This document shows positions 17,122-25,809 of a stretch of DNA of 64,000 nt, one piece after another; position 1 is the first letter of the stretch; every line of letters begins with the position of its first letter. This DNA comes from an uncultured Neomegalonema sp. (GTDB lineage Bacteria > Pseudomonadota > Alphaproteobacteria > Rhodobacterales > Rhodobacteraceae): contig CALLLP010000029.1 of NCBI GenBank assembly GCA_938008165.1, positions 1-64,000 on the forward strand, read 5' to 3'. Under the pieces are notes generated by a model. The model searched no databases. It was not told where the DNA came from and was given only the letters and a program-made list of their open reading frames with translations. The translations under genes were made by a program, and so were the position numbers.

Positions 17122-19061
17122 TGGAAGTGCTCGCCTATATCCTGCCCTATCTCGTCGGCGCGGTGATCCTCGTGCCGATCGCCAACCGGCTTGGCCTCGG
17201 ATCGGTGCTGGGGTATCTGATCGCGGGTGTCGCGCTTGGCCCTGCATTGGGCCTTGTTACCGAAAACGCGGTCGATCTTCAGCATCTGTCGGAATTTGGC
17301 GTCGTGATGATGCTGTTCCTGATCGGGCTGGAGCTGCGCCCGCGCGAATTATGGACTATGCGAACCCAGCTTCTGGGGCTTGGGGGGTTGCAGGTCTTCG
17401 GCACGATGGCGCTGATCGTTGCCGGGGTGTGGATGCTGCATGGCAGTTTTCGCGTCGGTCTGGCGCTTGGGATGGTGCTGGCGCTGTCCTCCACGGCCAT
17501 CGTTCTCCAGACGCTACAGGAGAAAAATCTCGAACGGCGCACGGGTGGCCGCGCGGCCTTTGCGGTCCTGTTGTTTCAGGATATTGCCGTCATTCCGATG
17601 CTGGCGCTTCTGCCGTTACTCGCGCAGACCCATACGGATGAAGGCGCGTTCTTCGACGGGGGCGGGCATGGGGGCGAGGCGGCGGCGCATCATGCGGTCA
17701 ATCTGCTCCATGGTTTGCCCGCTTGGGCGCATGCCTTGGGGATTCTGGCCGTCATTGCCGGGATCATCCTTGCCGGACGGTTTCTCGCATATCCGGTTTT
17801 CCGCTTTATCGCGTCGGGGCGCTCTGGCGAGGTGTTTACGGCGGCGGCGCTGGCGCTGGTGATTGGCACGTCGATGTTGATGACGCTGGTGGGATTGTCC
17901 CCCGCGCTGGGGGCGTTTCTGGCCGGGGTGGTTCTGTCGGGCAGTGAGTACCGGCATCAACTCGAAAGCGATATCGAGCCGTTCAAGGGATTGTTGCTCG
18001 GCATCTTCTTCGTCACGGTCGGGGCGGGGGTCGATTTCGGATTGTTGTTCAGCGAGCCGGTGCTGATCGTCAGTGCGGCGTTTCTGGTCATCGCGATCAA
18101 GGGGGTCGTGCTGGCGGCGCTGGCCATTGCCTCGCGCTTTCCGGCGCGGGATGCGTGGCTGTTTTCGCTGTCGCTGCCGCAGGGGGGGGAGTTTGGCTTC
18201 GTCTTGCTGGGGCTGGCGGTCACGACCGGCGCTCTGCCGATCCAGCTTGCGCATTTGACGACGCTGGTCATCGCCCTGACGATGTTCCTGACCCCGATCA
18301 TGTTCACCCTGTTTGAAAAGGTGATCGAGCCGCGTCTGGGGGTCGGCAAGGCCGCCATACAGGAAGCGGATACCATCGAGCATCAGGGCACCGTCATCAT
18401 CGCCGGAATTGGTCGCTTTGGCCAGATCGTCAACCGCTTGCTGCGCTCCGATGGCGTGGAGACGGTCGTTCTGGACGAGGATGCACGCCAGATCGATACG
18501 CTGCGCCGTTTTGGGGTGCGGGCCTATTACGGCGATGCATCGCGCATGAGCCTGCTGGAAGCGGCGGGGATCGGTCATGCGAAGGTCTTTGTGGCCGCCC
18601 TGCGCGATACCCAGCAACAGGTACGGATGATTGAGGATATTCGCCGCCGCTGGCCCCATATCCACATCATCGCAAGGGCTACCGACCGCACCTCCGCCTA
18701 TCGCATTTCGGCGGCGGGGGCACAGACGGTCGTGCGCGAGATGCTGGCGGGATCGGTCGAAGCGGGCCGCGAAGCATTGGAGCAGATGGGCACGCATCCC
18801 TATCGGGCCGAAGGGATCGCCCGTGCGTTTCGCCGCCATGACGACGAGACCTTCGAGGTTCTGCGCGAGATATGGACCGAGGATTTCCTCAATAACCCCG
18901 ATTACATGAATCAGGCGCGCGAGCGGTCGGAGGAGCTGAGCGATATCCTGCGATCCGATTTTTCCCAGCACCCTGAATCCGATGAATGGGCGATTCAGGC
19001 TGCCGAACGCTTCGACCGCGACGAGGACGAGGAGAACGGGCAAAAACCGGCGGCGGAATAG
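17121..19061 (+). CDS. kefC: Glutathione-regulated K+/H+ antiporter, KefB/KefC type
   Basis: This 646-residue CPA2-family protein begins with about 12-13 membrane segments (residues 1-390). These include a polar VGLSPALGAFLAGVVLSGS motif and a LSLPQGGEFGFVLLG segment characteristic of Kef proteins. A cytoplasmic RCK/TrkA-N domain follows, with the nucleotide-binding IIAGIGRFGQIVNRLL and GDASRMSLLEAAG. In E. coli, glutathione keeps Kef shut and glutathione adducts of electrophiles open it, acidifying the cytoplasm for protection. An insertion rich in His and Gly (GGGHGGEAAAHHAV, near residue 180) is unusual. Translationally coupled to the KefF-like gene. Confidence 0.92.
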   Translation: MEVLAYILPYLVGAVILVPIANRLGLGSVLGYLIAGVALGPALGLVTENAVDLQHLSEFGVVMMLFLIGLELRPRELWTMRTQLLGLGGLQVFGTMALIVAGVWMLHGSFRVGLALGMVLALSSTAIVLQTLQEKNLERRTGGRAAFAVLLFQDIAVIPMLALLPLLAQTHTDEGAFFDGGGHGGEAAAHHAVNLLHGLPAWAHALGILAVIAGIILAGRFLAYPVFRFIASGRSGEVFTAAALALVIGTSMLMTLVGLSPALGAFLAGVVLSGSEYRHQLESDIEPFKGLLLGIFFVTVGAGVDFGLLFSEPVLIVSAAFLVIAIKGVVLAALAIASRFPARDAWLFSLSLPQGGEFGFVLLGLAVTTGALPIQLAHLTTLVIALTMFLTPIMFTLFEKVIEPRLGVGKAAIQEADTIEHQGTVIIAGIGRFGQIVNRLLRSDGVETVVLDEDARQIDTLRRFGVRAYYGDASRMSLLEAAGIGHAKVFVAALRDTQQQVRMIEDIRRRWPHIHIIARATDRTSAYRISAAGAQTVVREMLAGSVEAGREALEQMGTHPYRAEGIARAFRRHDDETFEVLREIWTEDFLNNPDYMNQARERSEELSDILRSDFSQHPESDEWAIQAAERFDRDEDEENGQKPAAE

Positions 19062-19097
19062 GGTATCGCGACTGATCCTTTGATCCTTGAGGATGCC

Positions 19098-20474
19098 TTA
19101 TCGCGGTATTGCCGGGGCTTCGCCGATAGGGATCGTATTGACATACATCATGCCGTCCCGTGCCTCGAAATCGAATTGAATGGCGTCGCTGCCTTCCTCC
19201 GATTTGCCGAAGCTTTCGACCATGAGTTGAACGACCATCGCTTGTTGGGGCGGGATGCGGCCGCTTTTGACCAATGAATTCATAAAGCCTGCAAAACCTT
19301 CGATCGCCAAGGTGCCCGCCCCTTGCGGCGCATCACCGCTGAGGCTTCCTTCTCCTTTGCCGGTCGCTTTCAGGCCCAGTGCATCCACCGTGATATCCTT
19401 GAGGCGCAGGGTATCTACATCGATGGGCAGGCCGCTTTCCATCGCCTTGGCGAAGGCTTCGGGGTTCGAGGGCGCGGCGGAAAAGATGGCATCCCCTTCG
19501 ATATCGATCACCAGTTCATTGATTTCGCGGGGAAACGCCGCTTGTGGATCGATCATCGCCCAGATTAGATCTGCAATCGTGATGTCTTCGAGCCGGACGC
19601 GATAGGCGAAGGGCTGCGCATCGGTCGCGGCATCGTTGGGCAAGCGGGTTTCGATGCCGATGGTGCCGATTCCGATATCGAGTGGCACGGCGCCAAGGCT
19701 CTCGAATTGCAGGCTGGCCCCAAGATCGGCCATGGTGGCGATGCCGGTTGTTTCCGCGCCCAGCGAGTCGCCGCTGCCGGTGATCGCGCCCCCCTTGAGC
19801 CTGACCGTGCCGCCGGGCGCTGCGTCGCCTCCTGCGATGGTGATCGTGCTATCGAGATCGGCCACCGCATAGGTGAGCGCCAATTGCGGGCCAGAGGTTC
19901 CGGGCCGGTCCTCGGCCGCCTTGCCGGAGAGATCGATATCGCGGACGGCCCATGCGACATCGACCATGCCCGATTTTTGGGACAGGTGCGAAAACGCGCC
20001 GCCCATCGTCTGCGCCATGCCCGTAAAGAGAATATCGCCATCTTTGCGCGTGGTCGTGACCGTCAGGCCCTGCGATGTCAGGGAAACGGGCAGGGGGCTG
20101 GTGCCCGCTTCGGGCAGGTCGAGAAGGATTTCCTGTGTCTTGGGAAAGGTGAAGGTCACCGTATCGGGGGCCATCACGGTCGCGCTGGCCTCGATCCATG
20201 GCGCGGACCACGCGTAGCGCTCGGCGGATTGTCCGGCGCTTTGGGGCGGGCGGCTCATCGTTGCGCGGGGGGCGGCGATGCGACCCGTATATCCGAGGGG
20301 AAAGCCGCCGATATCGATCCCCTCATAGGACATTTCATTGCCCTGTTCGCGGAACAACTGGGCCTGCGCCTCGATCTCCTGCACGATCCGGCTCTTGCCA
20401 TAGAACCATAGCCCTGTCCACGCCACGGCGGCGACAAGGACAATTCCGGTGAAGGCCAAAAGGGCTTTGCGCAT
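19098..20474 (-). CDS. DUF2125 domain protein, membrane-anchored periplasmic
   Basis: This ~458-residue protein has a single N-terminal membrane anchor (KALLAFTGIVLVAAVAWTGLWFYG) and a long exported beta-rich part with GFPLGYTGRIAAPRA, matching DUF2125, an alphaproteobacterial family of unknown function loosely like AsmA-type proteins. The start was placed at the ATG at 20474, nine bases after GAGAGAG; a second ATG lies at 20483. It diverges from the ChaC-like gene with about 70 bases between them. No partner gene suggests a role. Confidence 0.75.
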   Translation of the reverse strand: MRKALLAFTGIVLVAAVAWTGLWFYGKSRIVQEIEAQAQLFREQGNEMSYEGIDIGGFPLGYTGRIAAPRATMSRPPQSAGQSAERYAWSAPWIEASATVMAPDTVTFTFPKTQEILLDLPEAGTSPLPVSLTSQGLTVTTTRKDGDILFTGMAQTMGGAFSHLSQKSGMVDVAWAVRDIDLSGKAAEDRPGTSGPQLALTYAVADLDSTITIAGGDAAPGGTVRLKGGAITGSGDSLGAETTGIATMADLGASLQFESLGAVPLDIGIGTIGIETRLPNDAATDAQPFAYRVRLEDITIADLIWAMIDPQAAFPREINELVIDIEGDAIFSAAPSNPEAFAKAMESGLPIDVDTLRLKDITVDALGLKATGKGEGSLSGDAPQGAGTLAIEGFAGFMNSLVKSGRIPPQQAMVVQLMVESFGKSEEGSDAIQFDFEARDGMMYVNTIPIGEAPAIPR

Positions 20475-20544
20475 GAAGATCATCTCTCTCGAATTACAGC
20501 GGTCCAGACGCTATATATTCTGCCAAACGAGGATAAAACGTGAC

Positions 20545-21108
20545 ATGGCGGAAGAATTCTGGGTTTTCGGGTACGGATCACTGATGTGGAATCCCGGTTT
20601 CGACTATGTGGACCGTATCGGTGCCGAATTGCAGGGTTATCAACGCAGCTTTTGCCTCGCCTCCGTGCGCTATCGCGGAACACGGGATTTTCCGGGATTG
20701 GTGCTGGCGCTGGAGCCGATGCAGGGGACGTGTTGTCGCGGCATCGCTTTTCGCGTAGCGCCTGAGCGGGCGGGCGAGGCGCTGGATTACCTGCGTGAAC
20801 GCGAAATGGGAACGGCGTCGTATTTCGAGCGACGCCTGCCGCTGACGCTGCTGGAAAGCGGGAAACGTGTCACCGCAGTGTGTTATGTGGTGGATACGCT
20901 GCACGCGCAGTATCGCGGGCATCTCTGCGATGAGGACCGGGCGCAGATCATTGCAAAGGCCCATGGCCCGGCGGGTAGCAACCGCGAATATCTGTACAAG
21001 ACCATCGAGCATCTTGAGGCGCTGAAGGTCGAGGAACCCGCCATCCAGACCATTGCCGATCGTGTTGTGGCGATTGCCGGTGACGATCGGCCTTCGCTTA
21101 ACCTTTGA
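20545..21108 (+). CDS. Gamma-glutamylcyclotransferase, ChaC-like
   Basis: This 187-residue protein starts EFWVFGYGSLMWNPGF, the gamma-glutamylcyclotransferase signature, and later has LREREMGTASYFERRLPL with the likely catalytic Glu, and AHGPAGSNREYL. ChaC enzymes degrade glutathione to 5-oxoproline and Cys-Gly in the cytoplasm. The frame is open upstream but similarity begins at the ATG at 20545. The gene ends overlapping by 11 bases with a convergent gene. Its closeness to a glutathione-gated Kef system is suggestive but not proof of a link. Confidence 0.9.
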   Translation: MAEEFWVFGYGSLMWNPGFDYVDRIGAELQGYQRSFCLASVRYRGTRDFPGLVLALEPMQGTCCRGIAFRVAPERAGEALDYLREREMGTASYFERRLPLTLLESGKRVTAVCYVVDTLHAQYRGHLCDEDRAQIIAKAHGPAGSNREYLYKTIEHLEALKVEEPAIQTIADRVVAIAGDDRPSLNL

Positions 21109-21634
21109 TTTCGATAAAGGTCTCGGCGGACATGATTGCAAGGCGTAGTCGGGCGTGGTTGTTGGCAAACATCGGGAAGACGCCGCGATACTGCAACATG
21201 AACGACCGGGCGAGGGAGGGCACGGCCCCGCGCGAAAACTTTGGCTTGCGCAGAATCGCGGCGCTGACCGCTTCATGATAGCGGGCGGGGATAAAGCCTT
21301 CATCCATGGCTTCGTTCATCCACTTGCCGCTGAGATAGTCGCCATCTTCTTCTTCTGGCGACTGCGTATCCCCCGGATTGAGGATATAAAAATCCACATG
21401 CCCGCGCAGTTCGACAGGCTCGATATGGTCGAGCCACCCGGAGATTGACCGTACGGTTTCATCCATGAGCAGCTTTCGCTCATCGGGGATGAAATGGCCT
21501 TCGGTCATTTCCTGATACCGCTCGGCGAAAAGGGCGACCGGGTGACGTTCTGGGATGGCGTCGAGTTGGATGGGATCGAGAGTGTAGATGGTGTCGTCAG
21601 GCCCGCCATTGGCAATCGCTTTTTCAGCGTGCAT
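21098..21634 (-). CDS. Conserved-looking hypothetical protein, function unknown
   Basis: This ~178-residue soluble, acidic protein has no signal peptide or membrane segment. It has a TLDPIQLDAIPERHPVALFA start, a central acidic PGDTQSPEEEDGDYLSG loop, and a C-terminal half with SFMLQYRGVFPMFANNHARL that looks like a mixed alpha/beta sensory or binding domain. I do not recognise the family; a PAS-like fold is a guess. Two ATGs lie together (21637 and 21634) after GGAG, and the second has better spacing. Convergent with the ChaC-like gene, with an 11-base overlap at the stops. Confidence 0.65.
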   Translation of the reverse strand: MHAEKAIANGGPDDTIYTLDPIQLDAIPERHPVALFAERYQEMTEGHFIPDERKLLMDETVRSISGWLDHIEPVELRGHVDFYILNPGDTQSPEEEDGDYLSGKWMNEAMDEGFIPARYHEAVSAAILRKPKFSRGAVPSLARSFMLQYRGVFPMFANNHARLRLAIMSAETFIEIKG

Positions 21635-21745
21635 CATCTCTCTCCGCCATGCACTTTCAATGAGACAGGTTTACGCTTATTCCGCTAAGAAACCGTTGAT
21701 CGGGCGGCCTATGCTGGCCGTGTTCTGCAACCATAAGATTGTGCC

Positions 21746-22246
21746 ATGACATCGGTTTTTCCCTTGAGTGTCGATATTCGCGGTGCCTCCGATGCACCGC
21801 CGTCTGTCGCGCGGCTGCATCTCGTCAAGTTGTCGGTGGGGTCCGAAAGCGTGGACAGCCTCGCGCAGTGGCAGGGGGAGCGGATGACGGAGCGCGCCGC
21901 GCTGGGCCTCGACCCCCGCCCGCGCCATGTGACCCGCATGACACCGCGCCGGGGGGAGGAGCTTTTGCCCGGCGGATCGATCTTCTGGGTGATCCAGCGC
22001 CGGATACAGGCGCGTCAGCCCCTTGCCGCATTGGAGCCGGTGACGGGGGAGGATGGGATCAAGCGTTGTGCGCTGATTTTGGAGCCGGTTCTCTATCGCA
22101 CCACCCATCGTCCGAGGCGGCCTTTTCAGGGCTGGCGCTATCTGACGGTTGAGGATGCGCCGCCCGATACGGATACTTCGCCCGAAATGCTGGACGACAT
22201 GCCCGACGATATGCGCGAGGAACTGACGCGCATGGGGCTTTTGTAG
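21746..22246 (+). CDS. DUF1489 family protein
   Basis: This 166-residue protein fits DUF1489: LHLVKLSVGSESVDSLAQWQ near the N-terminus, HVTRMTPRRGEELLPGGSIFWVI, IQARQ, DGIKRCALILEP and RRPFQGWRYL. This family is widespread in Alphaproteobacteria with no established function. It is probably cytoplasmic and basic-surfaced. It ends 28 bases before the convergent tyrA stop. The ribosome site before the ATG is weak. Confidence 0.85.
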   Translation: MTSVFPLSVDIRGASDAPPSVARLHLVKLSVGSESVDSLAQWQGERMTERAALGLDPRPRHVTRMTPRRGEELLPGGSIFWVIQRRIQARQPLAALEPVTGEDGIKRCALILEPVLYRTTHRPRRPFQGWRYLTVEDAPPDTDTSPEMLDDMPDDMREELTRMGLL

Positions 22247-22274
22247 CGGTTTTACACGACGCTTCGGTCGACCC

Positions 22275-23198
22275 CTATGCTTGTGGCGGTTTCTCGCGGC
22301 CAAAATCCGGGCGGGCGGTGTCTTGCCCTGCCTCGACGATCCCGCGTCGGATGGCGCGGGTTTCGCTGAACCGCTCGAACAGCGCATCGCCATCGCCCCA
22401 GCGGATCGCACGTTGCAGGGCGAACAGGTCTTCGGTCACGCGGCCCAGAACTTCCAGCGTTGCCTCCTTGTTATGCAAGAAGACATCGCGCCACATGGTC
22501 GGGTCCGAGGCGGCGATCCGGGTGAAATCGCGAAAGCCGGAGGCGGAATATTTGACCACTTCGCTTTCGGCGACGGTTTCCAGATCGCTGGCTGTGCCGA
22601 CGATGGAATAGGCGATCAGATGCGGCACATGCGATGTGACGGCCAGTACCCGATCGTGATGGGCGGCATCCATGATATCGACCATGCTGCCCAGCCCTTC
22701 CCAGAAAGCCCGCAGTCTTGAGACGGCATCGACATCGTTATCGGGCAAGGGGGTCAGGATGCACCACCGCCCGTCAAACAGCTCCGCAAACCCGGATTCG
22801 GGGCCGGATTTCTCGGTTCCGGCGATGGGATGGGCGGGGATCAGCTGTACGCTATCGGGCAGATGCGGCAGGGCCTGTGCGATGACGGAGGCTTTGACCG
22901 ATCCCACATCGCTGAGAATCGCCCCCGGTGCGAGGGATGCGGCGATTTGTTCGGTCACGGCACCGATGGCCCCGACGGGCACGCAGAGGATGACGCAATC
23001 GGCGCCTTCGACCGCCTGCGCCGCGTTGTCCGCCACACGATCGAGGAAGCCGAGTGTCGCGGCTGTCTCGCGGGTTTGTGCCGAGCGGGCATAGCCGACG
23101 ATCTCGCCCGCCAGCCCTTTTCGCCGGGCAGCATGGGCGATGGAGGAGCCGATCAGGCCCAGACCGATCAGGGCGACGCGTTCAAAAATCGCACTCAT
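22275..23198 (-). CDS. tyrA: Prephenate/arogenate dehydrogenase (TyrA/TyrC type)
   Basis: This 307-residue NAD(P)-dependent enzyme forms the tyrosine branch from prephenate or arogenate. The Rossmann motif ALIGLGLIGSSIA is at residues 9-21. ADCVILCVPVGAIG, LSDVGSVK, and PAHPIAGTEKSGPESGF with the catalytic His are all present. It is the last gene of a four-gene operon and its start overlaps the hisC stop by four bases. Which of the two substrates it prefers cannot be told from sequence by eye. Confidence 0.93.
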   Translation of the reverse strand: MSAIFERVALIGLGLIGSSIAHAARRKGLAGEIVGYARSAQTRETAATLGFLDRVADNAAQAVEGADCVILCVPVGAIGAVTEQIAASLAPGAILSDVGSVKASVIAQALPHLPDSVQLIPAHPIAGTEKSGPESGFAELFDGRWCILTPLPDNDVDAVSRLRAFWEGLGSMVDIMDAAHHDRVLAVTSHVPHLIAYSIVGTASDLETVAESEVVKYSASGFRDFTRIAASDPTMWRDVFLHNKEATLEVLGRVTEDLFALQRAIRWGDGDALFERFSETRAIRRGIVEAGQDTARPDFGREKPPQA

Positions 23199-24307
23199 CG
23201 CATAAAATCTTCCATCGCGGCGATCAGAAGGCCGTTTTCCTCTGGCGTGCCAATCGAAATCCGCAGATAGCCGGGCAGGCCATAGCCTTCCATCCGCCGG
23301 ATCAGGATACCGCGCTTTTGCAGGAATTCATCGACCCCGGCGGCGGATCGGGCATCGTCTTCCCCGACATGCGCGAGAATGAAATTTCCCTGTGAGGGGG
23401 TGATGGTGAGACCCATGCGCTCCAGTGCGCTGGCGACCCGTGCGCGCTCGCTTTTGTTGCCGTCGCGGGACCGGGCGATAAAAGCGTTATCCGCGATGGC
23501 TTCGACCCCGGCGGCCAAGGCGGGGGCCGAGACGTTGAAGGGGCCGCGCACGCGGTTGACCGCGTCGATCACAGCCGCAGGCCCATATCCCCATCCCAGT
23601 CGCAGGGCCGCAAGCCCGTGAATTTTCGAGAACGTGCGGGTCATGATCGTATCGTCCCGTTCGCCCACCAGCCGCGCGCCTGCATCGTATTCGGGATCAT
23701 CCACATATTCGGCATAGGCCGCATCGATCACGAGCAGGGTATGGGCGGGCAAACCTTCGCGCAGCCGCCGGATATCGGCATCGGGCAGCATGGTGCCGGT
23801 CGGGTTGTTGGGATTGGCGAGGAAGACAATCTTCGTCTTTTCGCCCGCCGCCGCGATCATCGCGTCGATATCCGCCGTCAGATTGCGTTCGGGGATGCTG
23901 ACCGGATCGGCCCCGACCGCCAGTGCCGACAGGCGGTACATCAAAAAACCATGGGCCGAATGCATCACCTCATCCCCCGGCCCGGCATAGGCGAGGCACA
24001 GCATCGACAGGATCTCGTCCGATCCGGCGCCGCAGACGATGCGCGCCGGGTCCAGTCCTTCGGCCTTTGCGATGGCGTCGCGCAGGGCGACCGCTCCACC
24101 ATCGGGATAAAGCGCCAGCCGGTCACCTACATCGCGAAAGGCGGCGATGGCGGCGGGACTGGCCCCATAGGGATTTTCGTTCGAGGAGAGCTTCACGACC
24201 CGGTTGACACCGCCGACCGTGGCCTTGCCCCCGACATAAGGGGCGATGCGCAGGGGGCCGGGGCGGGGCTGGGGGCTGGTCGGCAGGTCGGTCATGATCT
24301 TGATCAT
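23195..24307 (-). CDS. hisC: Histidinol-phosphate / aromatic aminotransferase
   Basis: This PLP enzyme (about 370 residues) has VVKLSSNENPYGASP, the FLANPNNPTGTM segment, and TRTFSKIHGLAALRLGW with the PLP-binding Lys, all HisC hallmarks. Being between chorismate mutase and tyrA, it probably also transaminates aromatic oxo-acids; HisC-family enzymes are known to do both. The start was taken as the ATG at 24307, overlapping the chorismate mutase stop as ATGA; a second ATG at 24295 is equally possible. Confidence 0.93.
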   Translation of the reverse strand: MIKIMTDLPTSPQPRPGPLRIAPYVGGKATVGGVNRVVKLSSNENPYGASPAAIAAFRDVGDRLALYPDGGAVALRDAIAKAEGLDPARIVCGAGSDEILSMLCLAYAGPGDEVMHSAHGFLMYRLSALAVGADPVSIPERNLTADIDAMIAAAGEKTKIVFLANPNNPTGTMLPDADIRRLREGLPAHTLLVIDAAYAEYVDDPEYDAGARLVGERDDTIMTRTFSKIHGLAALRLGWGYGPAAVIDAVNRVRGPFNVSAPALAAGVEAIADNAFIARSRDGNKSERARVASALERMGLTITPSQGNFILAHVGEDDARSAAGVDEFLQKRGILIRRMEGYGLPGYLRISIGTPEENGLLIAAMEDFMR

Positions 24308-24978
24308 CCGGTTTTCAGGGGGATGGGGTATCCGCCCAGACAGGTATCGGCGGCAGTATCGGCGGCAAAGCCGGGGATGTGACGCAGGGCACCCTCCGCC
24401 GTCAAGGCCAGTGTCATATCCTCGCCGCTGGGTTCCGGGGCGCCCAGCGTGACGCACCATGCCTCGATCCCGGTTCCGGCAAAGGGTGCCGCGGCCACGA
24501 CATGACCGCCGCTATCGACAACCGCGCGCCAGTCGGTGTCTTGGGCGGGCAGCAGCGCCACGGTTCCCGGCTGACGGGCCATGGCATTCAGGCAATCGAG
24601 GGGGCGGGGCAGCAACGACAAGACCGCCTGTGCGCCAAAGGTATCGCGAGCCAATGCCGCCGTCTCGGCCACCGTCACGATCGATAACGGCACCTGCGCC
24701 GCCGTAAAGCCGGAGACGATTTCGCGCCAGACGGCAAAGACCGTTTCGAAGGCAAGTGGATCGTGGGTGCGCGCGAGCAGGGATCGCAGCATGGCGACTT
24801 CACGGGCGGGGCGAAAGGCGCTAGTGGCCCCGGCCCCCCCGCTTTCGCGTTTCAGCCGTCCGACATGCTCGACGACTTGGGCGCGGTCATGCAGCAGGCC
24901 GAGCAGGGCGTCATCGATGGCGTCAATGCGGGTCCGGGCTTCGTCCAGCGAGCGCGGCGACCAGTCGGGGTCATCCAT
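24304..24978 (-). CDS. Chorismate mutase (AroQ type) with extra C-terminal domain
   Basis: Residues ~8-90 form an AroQ helical bundle (SLDEARTRIDAIDDALLGLL, then RAQVVEHVGRLKRES and FRPAREVAMLRSLL), which converts chorismate to prephenate. The remaining ~130 residues (VPLSIVTVAETAALARDTFG onward) form an alpha/beta domain perhaps related to a degenerate prephenate dehydratase domain; that is inference. The ATG at 24978 overlaps the methyltransferase stop by eight bases, and its own stop overlaps hisC. The order is thus mutase, transaminase, dehydrogenase: a tyrosine-branch operon. Confidence 0.85.
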   Translation of the reverse strand: MDDPDWSPRSLDEARTRIDAIDDALLGLLHDRAQVVEHVGRLKRESGGAGATSAFRPAREVAMLRSLLARTHDPLAFETVFAVWREIVSGFTAAQVPLSIVTVAETAALARDTFGAQAVLSLLPRPLDCLNAMARQPGTVALLPAQDTDWRAVVDSGGHVVAAAPFAGTGIEAWCVTLGAPEPSGEDMTLALTAEGALRHIPGFAADTAADTCLGGYPIPLKTG

Positions 24979-25753
24979 CTGTCTTATCCTCCCGTGCGGC
25001 AAGATCGCCGTCGCAGGTCGCGCCGACAGGCCGGGGCAAGACCCGAATCGGTTGCAATACGCGGCCCACGCCTTCGCGTTTTCCCTTGGGCAAGGCATAA
25101 ACCCGTTTCGTCGCCTCCACCAGCAGGGCACCGGCGACCCGTTGCGCATCGATCTTCAGCCCAAAGCGTTCCAGAGTGCGCGCCGAGCGCAGCCAGAACC
25201 TGTGTTTGCTGGGCGGGGCGTATAGGGCGGCGGCGCGCGATACCGGGGTCAGGTCATGGCTTTCCATCAGCCTTTCGAGCTGGCCATAGGAAAAGGTGCG
25301 TCCGATGCCAAAGGGCGTCGAATCGGCCCGCGCCCAAATACCTGAGCGATTCGGTGCGATCACGATCACCCGGCCTTCCGGTGCAAGCACGCGTCCGATT
25401 TCTTCTAACAGATCATCCAGATGCCCCTCGGTCTCGACCGCATGGGCGACGATCAGGCGATCGATATACCCGTTTGCGATCGGCCAGCGTCCGCTATCGA
25501 CCAGCGCCGTCGTATTCGGCGCATCATGGGGCCAGTGCATGACTCCCTGTCTCGCGGGCATCAGGCACAGCGTCCGTGCCGCCTCGCCCATGAAAGGACG
25601 CAGGAACGGGGCGGCAAAGCCGTATCCGGCCACCGTCATGCCCTTGCAATCGGGCCAGATGCCCCGCAGCGCCTGTTGCAGGCTGGCCTGTGCCGCGCGG
25701 CCCAGATCGCTGGCATAGTAGAAACCCGACAGGGATGTTACATCATGATGCAC
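24971..25753 (-). CDS. Class I SAM-dependent methyltransferase-like protein
   Basis: This 260-residue protein starts FYYASDLGRAAQASLQQAL and has a methyltransferase-11-like core: MTVAGYGFAAPFL in place of the usual GxGxG, RLIVAHAVETEGHLDDLLEE, and GRVLAPEGRVIVIAPNRSG. The glycine loop is poor, so SAM binding is likely but not certain. The same protein often sits divergently from gloB in Rhodobacterales, as here (about 56 bases apart). It is the first gene of the aromatic amino-acid operon, overlapping chorismate mutase by eight bases. The substrate is unknown. Confidence 0.8.
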   Translation of the reverse strand: MHHDVTSLSGFYYASDLGRAAQASLQQALRGIWPDCKGMTVAGYGFAAPFLRPFMGEAARTLCLMPARQGVMHWPHDAPNTTALVDSGRWPIANGYIDRLIVAHAVETEGHLDDLLEEIGRVLAPEGRVIVIAPNRSGIWARADSTPFGIGRTFSYGQLERLMESHDLTPVSRAAALYAPPSKHRFWLRSARTLERFGLKIDAQRVAGALLVEATKRVYALPKGKREGVGRVLQPIRVLPRPVGATCDGDLAAREDKTDG

Positions 25754-25809
25754 TGCCGACCGCCTTGCTGTACCCTACGACGCCAAAGATGTATCGACGA
25801 GGAACCCTC

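Noticed and set aside
17616-19043. 475-codon open frame antisense to kefC
   Set aside because: Composition is dominated by Arg, Gln and His, as expected opposite a membrane protein gene; kefC is certain.
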